Origin: an uncultured Collinsella sp.
Lineage (GTDB): Bacteria; Actinomycetota; Coriobacteriia; Coriobacteriales; Coriobacteriaceae
Direction of reading: 5' to 3'
Assembly (NCBI GenBank): GCA_900549025.1
Contig: URMZ01000001.1
Location: 1-64,000 of the forward strand
DNA: 64,000 nt
Both the position numbers and the translations under genes were made by a program. The notes under the pieces are model-generated. The model saw only the letters and a list, made by a program, of their open reading frames with translations. It searched no databases and was not told the DNA's origin. Positions 24,173 to 33,591 of the stretch are shown here, piece by piece; position 1 is the stretch's first letter; each line of letters starts with the position of its first letter.

Positions 24173-27100
24173 ATGGTCTCTCGTATCTACGTGGAGAAGA
24201 AACCCGGGTTCGACGTCGAGGCTCAGCAGCTCAAGGGCGAGCTGACCGAGATTCTCGGCATCAAGGACATCGAGGCCCTGAGGATCATCAACCGCTACGA
24301 CGTCGAGGGCATCGACGAGGAGCTTTTCCGCTCCTGCGTGCCGACCGTCTTTAGCGAGCCCCAGGTCGATGTGACCTACGACGAGCTCCCCGCAAGCGAT
24401 GGCGCCGTCTTTGCCGTCGAATTCCTGCCTGGCCAGTTTGACCAGCGCGCCGACTCCGCCAGCGAGTGCGTGCAGCTCATCAGCCAGGGCGAGCGCCCCG
24501 CCGTGCGCTCCGCCAAGGTCTATATGATCTCGGGCGCTCTGGACGAAGCCGCCATCAAGGCCATCAAGCACTACGTGGTGAACCCCGTCGAGGCGCGCAT
24601 CGCCTCGCTCGACTTGCCCGAGACGCTGTACATGGAGACCCCCGAGCCCCAGCCCGTCGAAGTGCTCGACGGCTTCCGCGAGCTCGATGAGGCCGGCCTT
24701 GCCGTCTTCATCGCCGATCGCGGTCTTGCTATGGACGAGGCGGACATCGCCTTCTGCCAGCAGTACTTCCGCGATGAGGACCGCGACCCCACCATCACCG
24801 AGATCCGCGTGATCGACACCTACTGGTCCGACCACTGCCGCCACACCACCTTCGGCACCGTCCTAGATGACGTGACGATCGACGACGCCGTGGTGCAGCA
24901 GGCCTTCGACCGCTACATGGAGATGCGCCACGAGCTCGGTCGCGACGCCAAGCCCGTCTGCCTCATGGACATGGGCACCATCGGCGCCAAGTACCTCAAG
25001 AAGACCGGCGTCATGACCGATGTCGACGAATCCGAGGAGATCAACGCCTGCACCGTCAAGGTGAAGGTCGATGTCGACGGCGAGGACCAGGACTGGCTGT
25101 TCCTCTTTAAGAACGAGACCCATAACCACCCGACCGAGATCGAGCCCTTCGGCGGTGCTGCCACCTGCGTGGGCGGCGCCATCCGCGACCCGCTCTCGGG
25201 CCGCAGCTATGTGTACCAGGCCATGCGTGTCACCGGCGCCGGCGACCCCACCGTCCCGGTTTCCGAGACGCTCGAGGGCAAGTTGCCGCAGCGCAAGCTC
25301 GTAACCACCGCTGCCGCCGGCTACTCCAGCTACGGCAACCAGATCGGCCTTGCCACCGGCCAGGTCAACGAGCTCTATCACCCCGGTTACGTGGCCAAGC
25401 GCATGGAGGTCGGCGCCGTCGTGGGCGCCACCCCGGCAAACCACGTTCGTCGCGAGTGCCCCGCCCCCACCGACAAGATCATCCTGCTGGGTGGCCGCAC
25501 CGGCCGTGACGGCATCGGTGGCGCCACTGGTTCCTCCAAGACCCAGAACACCGAGTCCATCGAGACCTCGGGTGCCGAAGTCCAGAAGGGCAACGCCCCG
25601 GTCGAGCGCAAACTGCAGCGTCTGTTCCGCCGCGGCGATGCCTGCCGTCTGATCAAGCGCTGCAACGACTTTGGCGCCGGCGGCGTCTCGGTCGCCGTGG
25701 GCGAGCTTGCCGACGGCCTGTATGTCGACCTTGATACCGTGACCAAGAAGTACGACGGCTTGGACGGCACCGAGCTCGCTATTTCCGAGTCCCAGGAGCG
25801 CATGGCCTGCGCCGTCGCCGACGGTGACGTCGAGGAGTTCATGGGCTACGCCGCCGAGGAGAACCTGGAGGCAACCGTCATCGCCGAGGTTACCGCCGAG
25901 CCGCGCATGCGCATGGCATGGAACGGCGTCGCCATCGTCGATCTGTCCCGCGAGTTCCTCAATTCCAACGGTGCGCCCAAGCACCAGGTCGCCCACGTCT
26001 GCGCCCGCAGCGTGTGGCAGCCCAGCTGGGCCGGCACCACGCTTGCCGAGCGCATGACCTCGCTCGTCACCGATCTTAACGTCGCCTCCAACAAGGGCCT
26101 TTCCGAGCGCTTCGACTCCACCATCGGCGCCGCGACCGTGCTCATGCCCTTTGGCGGCAAGACGCAGCTCACCCCGAGCTCTGCCATGGTCGCCAAGTTC
26201 CCCGTGGACGGTGAGACCACCACGGCGAGCGCTATGGCATGGGGCTTTAACCCCTATCTGATGGAGGCCGACCAGTTTGCGGGCGCCTACCTGTCCGTGG
26301 TCGAGTCCATCGCCAAGCTCGTGGCCGCAGGCTTTGAGCACAAGCGCGCCTACCTCTCCTTCCAGGAGTACTTCGAGCGTCTGCGCACCGAGGCTGAGCG
26401 CTGGGGCAAGCCCATGGCAGCCGTCCTGGGCGCCCTTATGGCCCAGGTCGACCTGGGTGCCGGCGCCATCGGCGGCAAGGACTCCATGAGTGGCTCGTTT
26501 GAGGACGAGGCCGGCGAGCTCAACGTTCCGCCGACCCTCATCAGCTTCGCCGTGGCCGTGGGCAAGGCGGCCCGCGCTGTCTCCCCCGAGTTCAAGGGCC
26601 TCACGCACCGCGTCGTCCGCATCGCCCCCGCCACCTATGGCCAGGACTACCGCCCCGACGCCCAGCAGCTGCTCGCCGCGTTTGACGCCGTCGAGGCGCT
26701 CACTGCTACCGGCGACGCCCTGGCCGTCTCCACGCCCGGCTACGGCTGCGGCGCCGAGAGCCTCTTTAAGATGTGTGTCGGCAACCAGATCGGTATCGAG
26801 CTTGCCGAGGACGTGGACGTGGAGAGCCTCTTCACCCCGCTCTATGGCAGCTTTATCGTCGAGCTCGCCGAAGATGCCGAGCTGCCCGAGGTCGCCGACG
26901 GCGTTGTCGTCGAGCCCCTGGGCACCACCGTCGAGGGCTATGTCATCGATACCGGCTCCGAGGTCATTGAGCTCTCCAAGCTCCAGGAGGCCTGGGAGAG
27001 CGGCATCGAGGGCGTCTTTGCCTACCGCAGCGCCGGCGAGACCGCCGAGGTCGAGACCATCGACTTCCGTGCCAAGGATATCCACGTGTACGGCGGCGCC

Positions 27101-27919
27101 AAGATCGCCCGCCCGCGCGTGGTAATCCCCGTGTTCCCCGGCAACAACTGCGAGTACGATAGCGCCCGCGCTTTCCGCGCCGCCGGCGCCGAGGCCGACA
27201 CCTTCGTGATCAACAACCTCACGCCCGAGGCCGTCGCCGAGAGCACCCACGAGCTTGCCCGCCGCATCCGTGCAAGCCAGATCGTTATGATCCCCGGCGG
27301 CTTCTCGGGCGGCGACGAGCCCGACGGCTCTGCCAAGTTCATCACGGCGTTCTTCCGCGCTCCCGAGGTCACCGAGGCAGTCCGCGACCTGCTCAAGGCT
27401 CGCGATGGCCTGATGCTGGGCATCTGCAACGGCTTCCAGGCCCTGATCAAGCTCGGCCTGGTGCCCTACGGCGACATCGTCGACGCCACGCCCGATGCGC
27501 CCACGTTGACGTTCAACACCATCGGTCGCCACCAGAGCCGTCTGGTGCGCACCCGCATCTCGTCCAACTTGTCCCCGTGGCTGTCGCAGTGCAGCCTGGA
27601 CGACCCCTATACCGTCGCCATCAGCCACGGCGAGGGCCGCTTTGTCGCCAATGACGAAGTGCTCGCCCAGCTGATCGCCAACGGCCAGGTCGCCACGCAG
27701 TACGTGGGCGAGAACGGCAAGCCCAGCATGGACCTTTCCGTCAACCCCAACGGCTCCGCACTCGCCATCGAGGGCATCACGAGCCCCGACGGCCGCGTCC
27801 TGGGCAAGATGGGCCATGCCGAGCGTCGCGGCGACAACCTGTACCGCAACGTGCCCGAGCATGTCCCCGGCGATAAGTTCATGCCGATCTTTGAGAGCGG
27901 CGTGGCCTACTTCGCTTAA
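24173..27919 (+). CDS. purL: Phosphoribosylformylglycinamidine synthase (single-chain)
   Basis: Fourth step of de novo purine synthesis: converts FGAR to FGAM with ATP and glutamine. The 1248-residue protein is the large single-chain form, as in E. coli: an N-terminal PurS-like part, the two AIR-synthase-type halves (VIDTYWSDHCRHTTF near 205, KNETHNHPTEIEPFGGAATC near 320, GGKDSMSG near 770) and a C-terminal glutaminase (FPGNNCEYDSA; nucleophile Cys in LGICNGFQ; final ISHGEGRF). Start ATG at 24173 behind GGAAGGCAGGAA; upstream codons are not conserved-looking. A long antisense frame over the gene is a codon-bias shadow. Many Gram-positive bacteria use separate PurS/PurL/PurQ, so this form is notable but common in Coriobacteriia (recalled, unverified). 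Confidence 0.97.
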   Translation: MVSRIYVEKKPGFDVEAQQLKGELTEILGIKDIEALRIINRYDVEGIDEELFRSCVPTVFSEPQVDVTYDELPASDGAVFAVEFLPGQFDQRADSASECVQLISQGERPAVRSAKVYMISGALDEAAIKAIKHYVVNPVEARIASLDLPETLYMETPEPQPVEVLDGFRELDEAGLAVFIADRGLAMDEADIAFCQQYFRDEDRDPTITEIRVIDTYWSDHCRHTTFGTVLDDVTIDDAVVQQAFDRYMEMRHELGRDAKPVCLMDMGTIGAKYLKKTGVMTDVDESEEINACTVKVKVDVDGEDQDWLFLFKNETHNHPTEIEPFGGAATCVGGAIRDPLSGRSYVYQAMRVTGAGDPTVPVSETLEGKLPQRKLVTTAAAGYSSYGNQIGLATGQVNELYHPGYVAKRMEVGAVVGATPANHVRRECPAPTDKIILLGGRTGRDGIGGATGSSKTQNTESIETSGAEVQKGNAPVERKLQRLFRRGDACRLIKRCNDFGAGGVSVAVGELADGLYVDLDTVTKKYDGLDGTELAISESQERMACAVADGDVEEFMGYAAEENLEATVIAEVTAEPRMRMAWNGVAIVDLSREFLNSNGAPKHQVAHVCARSVWQPSWAGTTLAERMTSLVTDLNVASNKGLSERFDSTIGAATVLMPFGGKTQLTPSSAMVAKFPVDGETTTASAMAWGFNPYLMEADQFAGAYLSVVESIAKLVAAGFEHKRAYLSFQEYFERLRTEAERWGKPMAAVLGALMAQVDLGAGAIGGKDSMSGSFEDEAGELNVPPTLISFAVAVGKAARAVSPEFKGLTHRVVRIAPATYGQDYRPDAQQLLAAFDAVEALTATGDALAVSTPGYGCGAESLFKMCVGNQIGIELAEDVDVESLFTPLYGSFIVELAEDAELPEVADGVVVEPLGTTVEGYVIDTGSEVIELSKLQEAWESGIEGVFAYRSAGETAEVETIDFRAKDIHVYGGAKIARPRVVIPVFPGNNCEYDSARAFRAAGAEADTFVINNLTPEAVAESTHELARRIRASQIVMIPGGFSGGDEPDGSAKFITAFFRAPEVTEAVRDLLKARDGLMLGICNGFQALIKLGLVPYGDIVDATPDAPTLTFNTIGRHQSRLVRTRISSNLSPWLSQCSLDDPYTVAISHGEGRFVANDEVLAQLIANGQVATQYVGENGKPSMDLSVNPNGSALAIEGITSPDGRVLGKMGHAERRGDNLYRNVPEHVPGDKFMPIFESGVAYFA

Positions 27920-27957
27920 ACCTTTCCCATCGGGTACAATCCCTTCGGGTAACAACA

Positions 27958-27992
27958 CCCGCCACCGGCACATCCGGTGGCGGGTTCTTTTT
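27958..27992 (+). terminator. Terminator of purL
   Basis: CCCGCCACCGG pairs with CCGGTGGCGGG around a five-base loop and is followed by TTCTTTTTT. It stands between purL and the EamA permease gene. Confidence 0.92.
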
Positions 27993-28018
27993 TGCTTCGC
28001 GCATGTAGGAAGGACATC

Positions 28019-28954
28019 ATGGAAAGCCGCAAGCCGTATCTCGCCACCCTGCCCGGACTCATCCTGGGCTGCCTCGTCTGCTGTGCACTCTGGGGATCGG
28101 CCTTTCCCTGTATCAAGATCGGTTACGCACTCTTTGGTATCCCAGCGCACGATAGCGCCTCGCAGCTGCTCTTTGCGGGCTTGCGCTTCACGCTTGCCGG
28201 CGCCCTGGTTATCGTTGGGATGAGTGCGGCCCAACGCCGCCCCCTCATTCCGCAGGCTCGCGACATCAAGCCCATCTTTGTCTTGTCGCTCTTCCAGACT
28301 ATCGGGCAGTACTTCTTTTTCTATCTGGGCCTCTCGCGCGCCAGCGCCATGTCGAGCTCCATCATCGAGGCCAGCGCCAACTTCCTCGCAATCCTCTTTG
28401 CCGCCCTGGCGTTTCGCACCGAGAAGCTCAATACGGCCAAGGTGCTTGGCTGTGCGCTGGGCTTTGCCGGCGTCGCGCTCGTCAACCTTTCGGGCGCGGA
28501 TGGCACCTTTGGCTTCAGGCTCGATGGCGAGGGCTTTATCCTAGCCTCCACCGTCGCGGGTGCCCTTTCGACCTGCCTGATTGGCATCTTCTCGCGTGAG
28601 CACGACGGCGTCTTGCTTGCCGGGTGGCAGTTCTTAGTCGGCGGCCTGGTCCTCACCGCCATCGGCTTTTTGATGGGTGGCGCGCTCTCCCCCACGGCGA
28701 TTGCCCCCGCCATCGCGCTCATCATCTACATGGCGCTTATCTCCGCGGTCGCCTACTCGCTGTGGTCGCGCCTGCTTGCCGTCAACCCCGTCAGCCGCGT
28801 CTCGGTCTTTGGGTTTATGAACCCCGTCTTTGGTGTGCTGCTGAGCGCGCTGCTGCTCGGCGAGGGCGCTGGCACGAGCCCCATTACCGTCATCGTTGCC
28901 CTGCTGTTGGTTTGCGGCGGCATCATCATCGTAAACAAGCCCAAAAAGGCCTAG
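28019..28954 (+). CDS. EamA/DMT-family permease
   Basis: Predicted inner-membrane transporter of 311 residues with ten hydrophobic helices made of two EamA repeats. The first ends near the segment ASAMSSSIIEASANFLAI, and the second closes with RVSVFGFMNPVFGVLLSALLLGE. Members export metabolites such as amino acids or drugs; the substrate cannot be inferred. Start ATG at 28019 with AGGAAGGA upstream. It follows purL but is separated by a terminator, so it has its own promoter or receives read-through. Confidence 0.88.
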   Translation: MESRKPYLATLPGLILGCLVCCALWGSAFPCIKIGYALFGIPAHDSASQLLFAGLRFTLAGALVIVGMSAAQRRPLIPQARDIKPIFVLSLFQTIGQYFFFYLGLSRASAMSSSIIEASANFLAILFAALAFRTEKLNTAKVLGCALGFAGVALVNLSGADGTFGFRLDGEGFILASTVAGALSTCLIGIFSREHDGVLLAGWQFLVGGLVLTAIGFLMGGALSPTAIAPAIALIIYMALISAVAYSLWSRLLAVNPVSRVSVFGFMNPVFGVLLSALLLGEGAGTSPITVIVALLLVCGGIIIVNKPKKA

Positions 28955-29102
28955 CGAGCTCACCTTTTTAGGGAGGGCATTCGCATACTTTAGCTTAATG
29001 GAGCACACTGGTTCTCGTTGATTTCGTACCGAGTCGCGGCGGCAGACGCCCGTCTTGCCGCACCGCGCCTGGGCATTATGGCCGGTGGCCCCCCACGAAC
29101 GC

Positions 29103-29142
29103 AAAAGGGGCGCACGACCAAACACGGTCGTATGCCCCTTTT
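29103..29142. terminator. Bidirectional terminator between EamA and GGDEF genes
   Basis: AAAAGGGGCG..ACGACC pairs with GGTCGT..TGCCCCTTTT around an AAACAC loop. A T run follows the stem on both strands, serving the two convergent genes. The remaining 28955-29102 holds no recognised feature. Confidence 0.88.
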
Positions 29143-30285
29143 CTAGCGTATTTGTACGCCGGCTTTCTTTTTCTCGGCCTTGACGCGATAGAGCTCCGCA
29201 TCGGCAGCGCGAAGTAAGTCTTGCCAGGTATCAACACTATCGCCGACCCGCGCGCAACCGATGGACATCCGCAATGCATACGGCACCTCGGCATGCGCGA
29301 GCTCGTCGTTGATTGTCGCGCACAGATGCATGATATCCTGTTCCGCCGCTGCCTTTTGGAGCACCACGAACTCATCGCCACCATAACGCGCGATAAAGCC
29401 ACCAGACGCCGAGCAGACATCCTTGAGCGCCGTCGCAACAACCTGAAGAGCATGGTCGCCCTCCACATGTCCATAGCGATCGTTAATCTGCTTAAAGCCG
29501 TCAGCGTCCATCATAAGCAGATATACATCTTCGGCCTGATCCACATTTGAAAAGAGCGACAGCATATAGGTCTCAAAACGGTTGCGGTTGTTGAGTCCAG
29601 TCAACGGGTCAGTCGAGATCAGTTGCTCCTGGCAGATGATATAGAGCAGCAACATGCTAATCATTATGCCGACACAAAGGCCAGGCACCGAGTATACGAT
29701 CTGAAAGGTACCGCCCACCAGGGCCGGAATGGCGAAAAATGCCAAGGTTCGATAGATAGCCTTCGTCTGCAGGCTCTCGACCCTGCGAGATTGCACAAAC
29801 GCATGCAGGGACGTATGTATAACGTAACAGTAGCTGACAATGGGCTGGATCATATAGGCAAAGCCGCGACGATACACGCCCTGCGAATCGATATAGAACA
29901 AGGCGTGCGTCCAGTAACTGGTAAAAGCCAGCACGACCACCAGAGCCGTAGGCAACGTTACAAGCACCACCCTATAGCGCGAGGTCACAAGGCGAGAGCC
30001 CTGCATCGTCTCGGAATAGATAAACCAAATGAGACACGCGATGGCAAAGAGCGAAAACGAAACCGCGTTGGAAATCCAGTTGGCAGCAATACCCAACGTG
30101 CCGTCCGCACCATCCGAAAGCGTCCAGATCATATCGAATAATATGTACGCGGCAGAGGTGTAGCCAAGCATGCTGAACAATAGCTGCAGGGTGCTCGAGA
30201 ACAAGGAGCGACGACTTCGCGCGGCAAGCCCGATAAGAACAATCATGCATAGCAGGAATATCTCAATCTTGAGTGCCTTAACCAC
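29143..30285 (-). CDS. Membrane-bound GGDEF diguanylate cyclase
   Basis: Predicted synthase of the second messenger c-di-GMP. Of 380 residues, the first 200 form about seven hydrophobic helices. The last 160 are a GGDEF domain with LTGLNNRNRF, LLMMDADGFKQIND and the intact catalytic ARYGGDEF. The product-inhibition site (RxxD five residues before GGDEF) is absent, so feedback control is likely missing. The sensor part is not a recognised domain. Start: a GTG at 30285 has AAGGGA nine bases upstream; a TTG six codons earlier is less likely. Single gene; no c-di-GMP receptor gene is nearby. Confidence 0.88.
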   Translation of the reverse strand: MVKALKIEIFLLCMIVLIGLAARSRRSLFSSTLQLLFSMLGYTSAAYILFDMIWTLSDGADGTLGIAANWISNAVSFSLFAIACLIWFIYSETMQGSRLVTSRYRVVLVTLPTALVVVLAFTSYWTHALFYIDSQGVYRRGFAYMIQPIVSYCYVIHTSLHAFVQSRRVESLQTKAIYRTLAFFAIPALVGGTFQIVYSVPGLCVGIMISMLLLYIICQEQLISTDPLTGLNNRNRFETYMLSLFSNVDQAEDVYLLMMDADGFKQINDRYGHVEGDHALQVVATALKDVCSASGGFIARYGGDEFVVLQKAAAEQDIMHLCATINDELAHAEVPYALRMSIGCARVGDSVDTWQDLLRAADAELYRVKAEKKKAGVQIR

Positions 30286-30389
30286 TAGACGCCATCCCTT
30301 CAATATCCGAATGGTCAGAATCGCCCAATTCGAATCAGGGCAATAAACACCCCTTTACTCCGCAGGGGCAAAGGGAATCATAGCAAAGC

Positions 30390-30426
30390 GCCCGAACATC
30401 ACTGCAAAACAGTTTCTGTTCGGGCG
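30390..30426 (-). terminator. Terminator of the KDG permease gene
   Basis: GCCCGAACA pairs with TGTTCGGGC around a 19-base loop, about 50 bases after the permease stop codon. The T tract on the minus strand is weak. Confidence 0.55.
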
Positions 30427-30474
30427 CTCGGACGGCGCGAATTGCACGCCGGAATCAATTATCGGTAACGGCCG

Positions 30475-31497
30475 TTACTCGCCGTCGATGTCGGTCGCGA
30501 CGGCCTCCTCGATGGCCTCGACACCGGCAGGCGACAGATCCTCCTTGCCCTGGCAGAACTTCTTGTCGACCCAGCCGGTCAGAATCGGAGCCATGATTGC
30601 CGTGATGATAACGGCAGTGGCAATCTGGGCGTACGCGGTGGGCGCAAACTCGGCGTAGCGCGGCGCGACCTCGGCGAGAGCAACCGGCGTGGTCATAGCC
30701 GTGCCGGCGATGGTGGAACAAGCCACGGCAGCCTTGCCGTTACCACCGCACAGGCGCTCGAACGCAAAGGTAATGGGACCGACGACAAACAGCGTGACAA
30801 GGCCCAGCAAGATGCCGGAAATACCACCAGTGATAAAGCTCGACAGGCTCATGGACGCGCCAAGCTGAAATCCGATGACGGCAATCGCAGGGTTGGCACC
30901 GGGAACTAGCAGGTTCTTGATAAACGGGAACAGGTTGCCCAGAACCATGCCGATAACGAGCGGCAAAATGGAGCCGATGATAGTACCGACAGGGATGTTG
31001 GCAAGGCCCGAAACACCAAGGATGATCATCGTGACGGCGGGGCCGGCCGTAAAGAACAGGATACCGACGGCGCCCTGCTCGGACTCATCGCCGAACTCGC
31101 CCATGATGCCCGTATAGAGCGCCATGTTGCAAAACGTAATGCCGCCGATGATAGACACGGAGCTCAGACCCAGGAAGTTATCGTTAAAGAAATATGCCAC
31201 GCCTAGGCCGAGAGCCGCTGCGACGACCAGCTTGGGAATCAGCACGACGATGCCGGTCTTGATGGCGCCCGGCGTGGACTTGAAGCTGATGCCGGCGCCC
31301 ACAAACAGCAGGATCGCGGCGACGATGGTATTGGAGCCACCGCGGCAGGCAGCCGTAAAGAAGCCGCCGATCTCAAAAACCTGCGGGCAGAAGGTGTTGA
31401 GCAAAAGACCGACGATCATCGGATAGATCATGATGTCGCCCGGAATGCGCGGGACCTTGAATTTCTTTTGCTCGTTGGTGGTTGCTTCCTGTGCCAT
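30475..31497 (-). CDS. 2-keto-3-deoxygluconate permease family protein
   Basis: Membrane protein of 340 residues with about ten hydrophobic segments, of the KdgT family that imports 2-keto-3-deoxygluconate, an intermediate of pectin and uronate breakdown. Landmarks are KVPRIPGDIMIYPM near residue 14, IVVLIPKLVV, GGITFCNMALYTGIMGEFGD and PVALAEVAPRY. Start ATG at 31497 with GGGG upstream; 14 further codons of the open frame are not needed. No kdgK or kdgA is visible nearby, so the role in sugar-acid use is inferred from family only. Single transcription unit. Confidence 0.85.
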   Translation of the reverse strand: MAQEATTNEQKKFKVPRIPGDIMIYPMIVGLLLNTFCPQVFEIGGFFTAACRGGSNTIVAAILLFVGAGISFKSTPGAIKTGIVVLIPKLVVAAALGLGVAYFFNDNFLGLSSVSIIGGITFCNMALYTGIMGEFGDESEQGAVGILFFTAGPAVTMIILGVSGLANIPVGTIIGSILPLVIGMVLGNLFPFIKNLLVPGANPAIAVIGFQLGASMSLSSFITGGISGILLGLVTLFVVGPITFAFERLCGGNGKAAVACSTIAGTAMTTPVALAEVAPRYAEFAPTAYAQIATAVIITAIMAPILTGWVDKKFCQGKEDLSPAGVEAIEEAVATDIDGE

Positions 31498-31646
31498 GAA
31501 ACCCCATTTCCGCTGACGGGGTACAAAAGCCCACGTCACGCTTTGCTACAGTAAAGTTTGACCATGGTACCAGAAGAAATAGACCAGCTCGGTGAAAAAT
31601 CCGACAAGTTGGGATGGAACGAGATTCGGCGCCCGCGACGCCACCC

Positions 31647-31970
31647 CTATATAAGGCTCAAGACAATATAGAGTACGATGCCCGAGACGCAGCACCACAG
31701 CATCGATTTTGTCTTGACCGCCACGACCACGACGCCGGCGGCCGCAATCCAGGGAACCAAGGCAGGCCAGAGTCCCGCGTCGAACGCGCCGGGGCTCACC
31801 AAGTCGTTGGCGACCAGCGCGGCAAAGGCAGCGGGCGGGATATAGCCCAGGGCCTCGGTAATGCGGGGCGACAGGGTCCGCCCGCGCAAGGCGAACGCCG
31901 GCGCGATGCGAAAGAACGCGATAGCAGCCCACGACGACAGCCACAGAACCAAGAACTCGTTAACGGGCAT
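31647..31970 (-). CDS. azlD: AzlD-family branched-chain amino acid exporter subunit
   Basis: Small membrane protein of 107 residues with about four hydrophobic segments, the usual size of AzlD. With AzlC it forms a transporter of the LIV-E family that exports leucine, isoleucine, valine and analogues. It contains the typical RITEALGYIPPAAFAALVANDL segment. Start ATG at 31970 follows GAGGTG; it overlaps the end of azlC by 11 bases. The longer upstream frame is the out-of-frame shadow of azlC. The region 31498-31646 has no gene. Confidence 0.9.
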   Translation of the reverse strand: MPVNEFLVLWLSSWAAIAFFRIAPAFALRGRTLSPRITEALGYIPPAAFAALVANDLVSPGAFDAGLWPALVPWIAAAGVVVVAVKTKSMLWCCVSGIVLYIVLSLI

Positions 31971-32652
31971 CGCGGGCACCTCTTCCGTCAAATACAGCAT
32001 CGCACGCCAACGCAATGGCAATGCCGGCCACGACGCTTGCCAGCACGGCAATATTCGTGAGGCCCAAGAACTTGCATACGGCGACGGACACCGCGCCCGA
32101 AACCGCCGCGACAACGTTGCCGCGCGACAGCCGCTGCGAAAAGAGCAGGCAGATAAAGAGCGAGGTGCAGACAAAGGCTGCAATGGCGGTGGGAACATCG
32201 ACAACGGCGCCGACGATGGCGCCCATCGTACACGAAACGCCCCATGTTGCGATGAGGATCACGTTGAGCACAAAGGACTCGCGCGGGCCCCAATCCTCCC
32301 CTTCAACCAACTTGGCAAGCGAGATGCCATATGCCTCCTCGGTAAGTGTCGCGGCAACAGCCAGCGTCTGACACTTCGAGGCACCCCTCAGATGCGGCGC
32401 GATCGATGCCGAGTAAAGCGCAAAACGCGAGGAGACGGCGGCGACGCTCGCGACGATCGATGCTGCAGGCACACCCGCCAGCCACAGGTTGCAGATCATA
32501 AACTGCCCGCTGCCCGTCACAAACGTGCTGCTCAGAGCAAAGACCATCCAGGGCTCCATTCCCGTCTGCCCCATGATCATTCCGCACGGCGCGCCTATTG
32601 CAACATAGGTAAGCATCACCGGCCAGACGGTTCTAACGATTTTGAGCACCAT
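31960..32652 (-). CDS. azlC: AzlC-family branched-chain amino acid exporter subunit
   Basis: Membrane protein of 230 residues, the large subunit of the AzlCD exporter. The family start region (PVMLTYVAIGAPCGMIMGQ), STFVTGSGQFMICNLW and AVSSRFALYSASIAPHLR are visible, with five or six hydrophobic segments. Start ATG at 32652; GGGTGAG lies upstream. It is translationally coupled to azlD. Export of branched-chain amino acids complements the LIV importer 15 kb away; whether both act on the same amino acids is inference. Confidence 0.92.
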   Translation of the reverse strand: MVLKIVRTVWPVMLTYVAIGAPCGMIMGQTGMEPWMVFALSSTFVTGSGQFMICNLWLAGVPAASIVASVAAVSSRFALYSASIAPHLRGASKCQTLAVAATLTEEAYGISLAKLVEGEDWGPRESFVLNVILIATWGVSCTMGAIVGAVVDVPTAIAAFVCTSLFICLLFSQRLSRGNVVAAVSGAVSVAVCKFLGLTNIAVLASVVAGIAIALACDAVFDGRGARDAR

Positions 32653-32778
32653 ACGCTTCTCACCCTGACAAGGTCTCCGAGCCGCATGTAGCGATACGGC
32701 AGAATCATCATCCGACAGCAACCGAGTTCACCTACAATTGCCACCGGATCGAAAGACACAACTTTTTAGGAAGTCATT

Positions 32779-33591
32779 ATGACAGCTATCGATCGAGACC
32801 GGGCGCGCGCGGCCTTCAAAAGCTACACCGATGCCTACGACGCCACCAACCCACGCATCGCGCTCAAAATCGAGCATACGTACCACGTGGCCGAGGCATG
32901 CGATGCCGTAGCGCGCGAGCAGGGCTGGTCGTCAGAAGATATTGACCTGGCATGGCTTTGCGGCCTGCTACACGATATGGGCCGCTTTGAGCAGCTGCGA
33001 CGCTGGGACACCTTTAAGGACGCCGAGAGCATGAGCCATGCGGCGCTGGGCATCGAGGTCCTCTTTGGCGAGAATCCCGCCGATGCACCCGCCACGACAA
33101 ACATCCGTGACTTTATCGAAACCGGTGCGCATGACGAGCTCATCCGAGCGAGCATCGCCTATCACAGCGACTTTCGCCTGCCGGCACAACTCGACGAGCG
33201 TACACGGTGCTTCTGCGATATCGTGCGCGATGGTGACAAGATCGACATTATGCGCACCATCGCCGACAGCACCGTCGACACCATCCTCAAGGTGGACGAG
33301 AAGACGTTTCTCGGCAGCCGTTTCTCGTCGCCGACACTTGCCGTTTTTGACGAGCACCGCTGCGTCGCACGCGATGAACGCAACGAGCCCGCAGACTACC
33401 TGGTGGGACTCATCTGCTTTATGTTTGAGCTCGTCTATCCAGCGAGCCGCGCGCTGGCGCGCGAGCAGGGCGATATCTACCGCCTGCTCGACGCACCCTT
33501 TGGCATTACGCGCCCCTTTACCAATCCCGCCACGCAAGCGACCTGGGAGCGCCTAAAGGACGAGATGCGCGACTGGCTGGCGCGTGCCTAG
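32779..33591 (+). CDS. HD-domain phosphohydrolase
   Basis: Cytoplasmic 270-residue metal-dependent phosphohydrolase. HD residues in order: HTYHV near 34, LLHDMGRF near 62, AYHSDFRLP near 128 and RDGDKIDIM near 150. Family members act on nucleotides or signalling phosphates; no substrate can be assigned. Start ATG at 32779 behind TTAGGAAG. Its TAG stop at 33589-33591 overlaps the convergent etfA stop by four bases, with no room for a terminator. Confidence 0.85.
   Translation: MTAIDRDRARAAFKSYTDAYDATNPRIALKIEHTYHVAEACDAVAREQGWSSEDIDLAWLCGLLHDMGRFEQLRRWDTFKDAESMSHAALGIEVLFGENPADAPATTNIRDFIETGAHDELIRASIAYHSDFRLPAQLDERTRCFCDIVRDGDKIDIMRTIADSTVDTILKVDEKTFLGSRFSSPTLAVFDEHRCVARDERNEPADYLVGLICFMFELVYPASRALAREQGDIYRLLDAPFGITRPFTNPATQATWERLKDEMRDWLARA

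Noticed and set aside
24863..28234. A very long minus-strand open frame (about 1120 codons) opposite purL
   Set aside because: It lies entirely across from a textbook purL gene. It arises because C/G-ending codons leave no stop codons in the opposite frame. The translation is low complexity and has no ribosome site.
33588..33591. Overlap of the HD-protein and EtfA stop codons on opposite strands
   Set aside because: A four-base convergent overlap is common in dense genomes and gives no special signal.
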